Assembly: GCF_000427885.1 (NCBI RefSeq)
Contig: NZ_ATYW01000008.1
Coordinates: forward strand, 133,595 to 197,594
Reading direction: 5' to 3'
Origin: Glycomyces tenuis DSM 44171
GTDB taxonomy: Bacteria > Actinomycetota > Actinomycetes > Mycobacteriales > Micromonosporaceae
DNA length: 64,000 nt
Shown here: positions 60,855 through 64,000 of the stretch, one piece after another
How positions within the stretch are numbered: position 1 is the first letter of the stretch
Layout: each line of letters opens with the position of its first letter
Made by a program: the position numbers and the translations under genes
The notes under the pieces: model-generated
The model's input: only the letters and a program-made list of their open reading frames with translations
Database searches by the model: none
Told to the model about the DNA's origin: nothing

Positions 60855-61243
60855 CGCGCCGACGACTCAAGACCAGACGAGTCAAAGGTTCGCACCATTA
60901 CGCCACCACCTCTTGGGGGCAGCAGCCCATGGGAGTCGGCACGGTCACCTTGAACGATGACGTCGGCGAGCCGATCGGCCTCAGGGCTATCGCACTGATC
61001 GGGGCACAGAGGGTTTCCTTCTACCAGCTGCACCAACAGCTTTCGGAAAGGCCGTGCGCAGTCGTCCAGCTCGCTGAGGGAGCGACCGTATTTCACCTGG
61101 CGGAGGGCTATGAAGACCGCCTGTCGCGTTCCAAGACGTTCCTAGCGGGGTTCGCGGCAGGCCTATACCAGGCGTTCGAGCATCTCGCGGACGTCAAGCA
61201 AGGAGGACAGCACGAACGATCGCCAAGGCACTCCGACCTCTGA
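60851..61243 (+). CDS. Hypothetical protein in the GPP34 operon
   Basis: 130 residues from the ATG at 60851 (GGAGGTAATCG upstream, ATGA overlap with GNAT). Basic N-terminus, middle with EPIGLRAIALIGAQRVSFYQLHQQ, no known domain. Real coding is supported by coupling and ribosome binding site, not by homology. Confidence 0.55.
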   Translation: MTRRRLKTRRVKGSHHYATTSWGQQPMGVGTVTLNDDVGEPIGLRAIALIGAQRVSFYQLHQQLSERPCAVVQLAEGATVFHLAEGYEDRLSRSKTFLAGFAAGLYQAFEHLADVKQGGQHERSPRHSDL

Positions 61244-61250
61244 TGACAGG

Positions 61251-62015
61251 GTGCTGTACGAACAAGACTTTCTCGATGACTTCTTCGTCAAGAGCCTCGG
61301 GGTTGTCTTCAGCGTCTTCGAGCTGCCGCAGCACGTCCGCGGCCAGTCGGGCTGGTTCCGCGTCACCGCCTATGAAGGCCGCACCCAAACCGCGCACGAC
61401 AAGGTGTGCGACTTCCACCTGGTTGCGCCGAGGGTCGACTGGGAGACCGGTCTGCCGCGCCGATGGGACATGGAACTGATCCTGGCACTGGCCCGACGGA
61501 TCACCGAGCAGCAGCGCCCGACGACGTTACTTCCGGATGTCATACCTGGCAGTCGTCCAAGTCGGGGACCCATACCGCAATGGTCGGGTCCCCGACTGAA
61601 CTTTCAAATCCAATTCGATGAAGGACCACCCCCGTTGAGCACAACAGACACCGACGAACGTATGCGGCTCGGGACGCTGCGCCGCTTCGGACACACGCTG
61701 GCGATCGACTGCGAACCTGACGACGATGGCGCGATCCATTTCGACCTGGCCGCCATCGCTCCGGACCAAGACGGTGAGCCGCTCGGTACCGTCACCTTGA
61801 CCAGCGAGCGCCGTCTGGTGGACGGATGGAATGCCGCAGCCGTTCACATCGGCATCGTCGAAGGCAGCCAGTTCAGAACAGGTGTACACAAGACCCTCCA
61901 AGCGCTCACTGCCGCCCTCACCGATTCGGTACCACTCGATCCAGGCCACGGCATCCGACCGCATCGGAACTGGGAATACCGCATCCCGGTCGCCGAACCG
62001 AAGGCATCGGCGTGA
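61251..62015 (+). CDS. Hypothetical protein in the GPP34 operon
   Basis: 254 residues from the GTG at 61251, but this start has no ribosome binding site. A strong AAGGAGGA lies at 61200-61207 and the in-frame codon 5 nt after it is ACG (61212). Translation may begin at ACG or the original ATG may be mutated; the extension reads NDRQGTPTSDDR. The protein is mixed alpha/beta with a central Pro-rich hinge (PGSRPSRGPIPQW). The two halves may be separate domains. No family recognised. Confidence 0.6.
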   Translation: MLYEQDFLDDFFVKSLGVVFSVFELPQHVRGQSGWFRVTAYEGRTQTAHDKVCDFHLVAPRVDWETGLPRRWDMELILALARRITEQQRPTTLLPDVIPGSRPSRGPIPQWSGPRLNFQIQFDEGPPPLSTTDTDERMRLGTLRRFGHTLAIDCEPDDDGAIHFDLAAIAPDQDGEPLGTVTLTSERRLVDGWNAAAVHIGIVEGSQFRTGVHKTLQALTAALTDSVPLDPGHGIRPHRNWEYRIPVAEPKASA

Positions 62016-62590
62016 AGACAGGCGCGAAACCGAAGCAGAAGAAACTGTTGACCCTGGCCGGGGCCGTGTTCGCCGTCTTCGTACTCAAGGCTCTCGTCGA
62101 CAACAATCCAGGTGGGTCCGAGCTGAGCGTCGACCTTTCCCCGACTCGCGGCCCGATCGAGTCCTTGGCCGAGACCGGCGCGATCTGGGGTGTCGCGATC
62201 CCCACCGGCCTGTACCTGGTGTACCTGGCGCTCATGAAGGTAGCGCCGGCGCAGATGCGGCAAGACCATGCTGAGCGGGCCTCGAAACGCATTCGGAAGT
62301 GGGTCTTGGTCGGCGCGGCGGCGTTCACGTTGCTCGCCTATGCGCTGCACTATGTGCCGGTCCTCTTCGGGCAGATGACTTCCGGAATTGGCAGCGCCGG
62401 GGGTGCTGTGGGCGCCAATTTGACGCCGGTTCTGGTGATCCTGGCCCTGGGGGCGTACCTGCTGGTCGGCTACCTGTGGGCCGTGCGGGCCGAGACCAAG
62501 ACAGGGCAACTCGCGCGTGGCGGCGTGGTATATGGGCCGCTTTTGGTCATAGTGCTCGTCCTTCAGTGGGCTGGGGTGATCGGACCATGA
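62012..62590 (+). CDS. Integral membrane protein of the GPP34 operon
   Basis: 192 residues from a GTG overlapping the previous stop (GTGA). Four to five predicted membrane segments (LAGAVFAVFVLKALV, WGVAIPTGLYLVYLALM, VGAAAFTLLAYALHY, LTPVLVILALGAYLLVGYLW, PLLVIVLVLQW). Its loop RQDHAERASKRIRKW is basic. Unknown family. Confidence 0.7.
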   Translation: MKTGAKPKQKKLLTLAGAVFAVFVLKALVDNNPGGSELSVDLSPTRGPIESLAETGAIWGVAIPTGLYLVYLALMKVAPAQMRQDHAERASKRIRKWVLVGAAAFTLLAYALHYVPVLFGQMTSGIGSAGGAVGANLTPVLVILALGAYLLVGYLWAVRAETKTGQLARGGVVYGPLLVIVLVLQWAGVIGP

Positions 62591-62736
62591 TCGGACGCCA
62601 AAAGGCACGCGAGATCCTCGACGCTCTGGCTGGGCATCACCGCCTGCCCTGGTGGCTGGAGATCCCCAGGGTCATCCTCATCGCCGCACTGATCGGGACC
62701 GCGATCACGTTGTTGGTATCGGCAAGCCATCGATGA
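62587..62736 (+). CDS. 49-residue small membrane protein
   Basis: Starts at an ATG overlapping the previous stop (ATGA) and encodes 49 residues: an amphipathic N-terminus (RQKAREILDALAGHH) and one transmembrane helix (VILIAALIGTAITLLV). Probably a partner of the preceding membrane protein. Last gene of the operon. Confidence 0.65.
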   Translation: MIGRQKAREILDALAGHHRLPWWLEIPRVILIAALIGTAITLLVSASHR

Positions 62737-62870
62737 CAGTCCTGAAGCGACCTTGCTTATCCCTGCTGCGTGTGGACGCGCCGATATCGTGACTGGTGCA
62801 CTCCGGGTCTCGCAAGAGGCCCGTGGCCATCAGATTGGTGTGGTGAGGGCGAGGATAATGCTCTCGTCTT

Positions 62871-64000
62871 TCAGCCACTGGCACTGGTCGGTCTCGAAGG
62901 CTCCGCCCGCGTGAGCGCGTGGCCCGCAGGCGCCGGCTTGAGCGTGCGAGACGGTAGGCAGCTAACGGTATCCTCATACGCCGACGCTGTACCGCCCTGA
63001 GACATCGTGGGAGGAGGTCGCTGCGCCATGAGGACCGGCGCGAGGTCAGCGACGCATGCTTTCAGCGCATTGACCACATGGACTTCCTGGGCCTCAGTCG
63101 GTGCGTCGCGGAGCGCTACCGCGAGGGCGAACCGGTCGCCGCGCAGGACACCGTTGCGGGCGAGAACCGCCGTGCAGTGAATGTCGGGTATCGTCTCGCC
63201 GTGCTCGACGTAGATTCGCTTGCGGGCGGCCTCGGACAGAGCCTGCTCAAGGTCATCGAATGCGCGAACTGTCTCCCGGGTGAAGCGCTTCATGCCTCGT
63301 TCTTTGAAGTACCGGGCACGTTCGGTCAGTGTGAAAGTCGAGGTCAGGGCCCTACCAAGCGCTGAAGAGTGCGCGCTGGTACTGAGGCCGTCTGCAATAT
63401 CGTCCATGTAGAGCACGCCTGGAGCCTCACCGTGAGCAACTATCTGCATCGAGTCCTCATCATCGAATGAGGCAAGGAAGACGCTTGCTTTGAGGTCCCG
63501 CAGCTGGTAGGAGCACTCCTGCACCAGGAGTTCGGAAGCGGTGATGTCGAACGGCACGGTCCCGGTCAGGGCCTTCAGATCGAGGCGGAAGCGGCCGGAC
63601 GCGTCGCGATACGCCCATTCAGCGTCCATGACGGACGAGATGAGGTTCAGCAGCGTCTCCTTCGGCACGCCGACCTCGACCGCCAGCTCCGTTGCCGTCG
63701 CGCCCATCGGGTACCGGGAGAGCCGGTCGATCAATGTCAATACGAGCGATTCTCGGTCGTGCGAGCCCGGACTCCCGCCCAGCGGAGAATTCGGGTCCAG
63801 GTAGTACCGCCACTTGCGGCGGGTGACGAATCCGTCCCCCATCATGGTCTTGAGGTGATCGCGGACGGTGTCTTCGGTGGCGGAGCGTCTGAGACGGCTC
63901 GCGATCTCCGATACGGTGAGCCCGGGCTGGCGGACTAGATTTCCGAGGATGTCGAGGGTCAGGCTGCTGGCCCGGACCCAGTGTCGGTCCTGCTTGAGCC
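62871..64000 (-). CDS. IclR-like regulator with two winged helices (5' end outside window)
   Basis: The frame is open from the window edge to the stop at 62871, at least 375 residues. A first winged helix (LTLDILGNLVRQPGLTVSEI, LRRSATEDTVRDHLKTMM) is followed by a second (LVLTLIDRLSRYPMGATATE, VGVPKETLLNLISSVMDAEW) and then an IclR-type effector domain (about residues 165-330, MQIVAHGE, ALGRALTSTF, CTAVLARNGVL). The extra winged helix is unusual for IclR proteins. It is convergent with the GPP34 operon and 134 bp away; no terminator was obvious between them. Confidence 0.75.
   Translation of the reverse strand, partial: LKQDRHWVRASSLTLDILGNLVRQPGLTVSEIASRLRRSATEDTVRDHLKTMMGDGFVTRRKWRYYLDPNSPLGGSPGSHDRESLVLTLIDRLSRYPMGATATELAVEVGVPKETLLNLISSVMDAEWAYRDASGRFRLDLKALTGTVPFDITASELLVQECSYQLRDLKASVFLASFDDEDSMQIVAHGEAPGVLYMDDIADGLSTSAHSSALGRALTSTFTLTERARYFKERGMKRFTRETVRAFDDLEQALSEAARKRIYVEHGETIPDIHCTAVLARNGVLRGDRFALAVALRDAPTEAQEVHVVNALKACVADLAPVLMAQRPPPTMSQGGTASAYEDTVSCLPSRTLKPAPAGHALTRAEPSRPTSASG

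Overview
The window is high-GC DNA with GTG/TTG starts, ATGA/GTGA stop-start overlaps and probable leaderless promoters. Its families (DUF4192, FxLD lanthipeptide genes, PrgI/VirB4-type conjugation genes, XRE-TPR regulators) are typical of Actinobacteria. I cannot name the genus. The sequence reads as an accessory region: an integrative-conjugative or plasmid-like backbone carrying a metal-resistance island, followed by a natural-product locus and small cargo operons. No rRNA, tRNA or CRISPR array was recognised, and neither relaxase nor replicase is inside the window.

Layout. (1) 1-7.9 kb, minus strand: poorly characterised backbone genes, most preceded by a GC-rich hairpin with a T-run, a short leader and a GAAAGGA-type ribosome binding site. 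(2) 7.9-8.8 kb: a cluster of TGTGAC repeats and a frameshifted ISL3-type transposase relic. (3) 8.8-13.8 kb, minus: a CmtR-like repressor, a P1B ATPase with an SPC motif, LspA, a DHA2-type MFS pump and a small CDF-like cation transporter, forming a Cd/Pb/Zn/Co-type operon. (4) 13.9-15.6 kb, plus: an AraC regulator and a fatty acid hydroxylase/sterol desaturase. (5) 15.7-19.9 kb, minus: a Tn554-like transposition trio. (6) 20.2-25.1 kb, minus: SDR, YnfA, MerR regulator, a thioredoxin fusion, an MFS transporter and an ArsO-like flavoprotein. (7) 25.2-29.7 kb, plus: arsR, arsC, arsR, acr3, arsC, thioredoxin reductase and a thioredoxin cut off after about 70 residues. The cut marks the right edge of the metal island. 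(8) 29.7-39.0 kb, minus: conjugation module (replication-relaxation protein, VirD4-like coupling ATPase, M23/transglycosylase, VirB4, PrgI, TrbL/VirB6, pilin). It is followed by a TGTGAC-repeat region and a plus-strand gene of unknown function.

(9) 40.5-49.8 kb, minus: an FxLD-type class I lanthipeptide locus. It holds a 53-residue precursor, a full-length LanB, a LanC, a stand-alone dehydratase C-domain protein, an FxLD-system methyltransferase and accessory genes. (10) 50-55 kb: a CYTH protein, a radical SAM/SPASM enzyme, a thymidylate-kinase-like protein and an endonuclease/exonuclease/phosphatase-fold protein beside an XRE-TPR regulator and a NADAR enzyme. A composite 52-54 bp upstream element (TGTCGG repeats plus an identical 19-bp block) occurs in both divergent promoter regions, 49.84-49.89 and 53.11-53.16 kb. 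It probably ties the lanthipeptide locus, the CYTH gene, the radical SAM operon and the regulator into one regulon. This is my best candidate for an undescribed system. (11) 55.3-56.6 kb: a CdiA-CT-like tRNA nuclease toxin, frameshifted in a run of six C, with its immunity gene. (12) 57.2-62.7 kb, plus: a tightly coupled eight-gene operon (2'-5' RNA ligase family, GPP34, APC permease, GNAT, four unknowns). (13) 62.9 kb to the end, minus: an IclR-like regulator that runs off the window.

How they may work together: the backbone moves the element, the island detoxifies metals and arsenic, and the right half encodes a secondary metabolite with a linked enzyme set. The functions given for groups 10 and 12 are inference from domain content and gene order.
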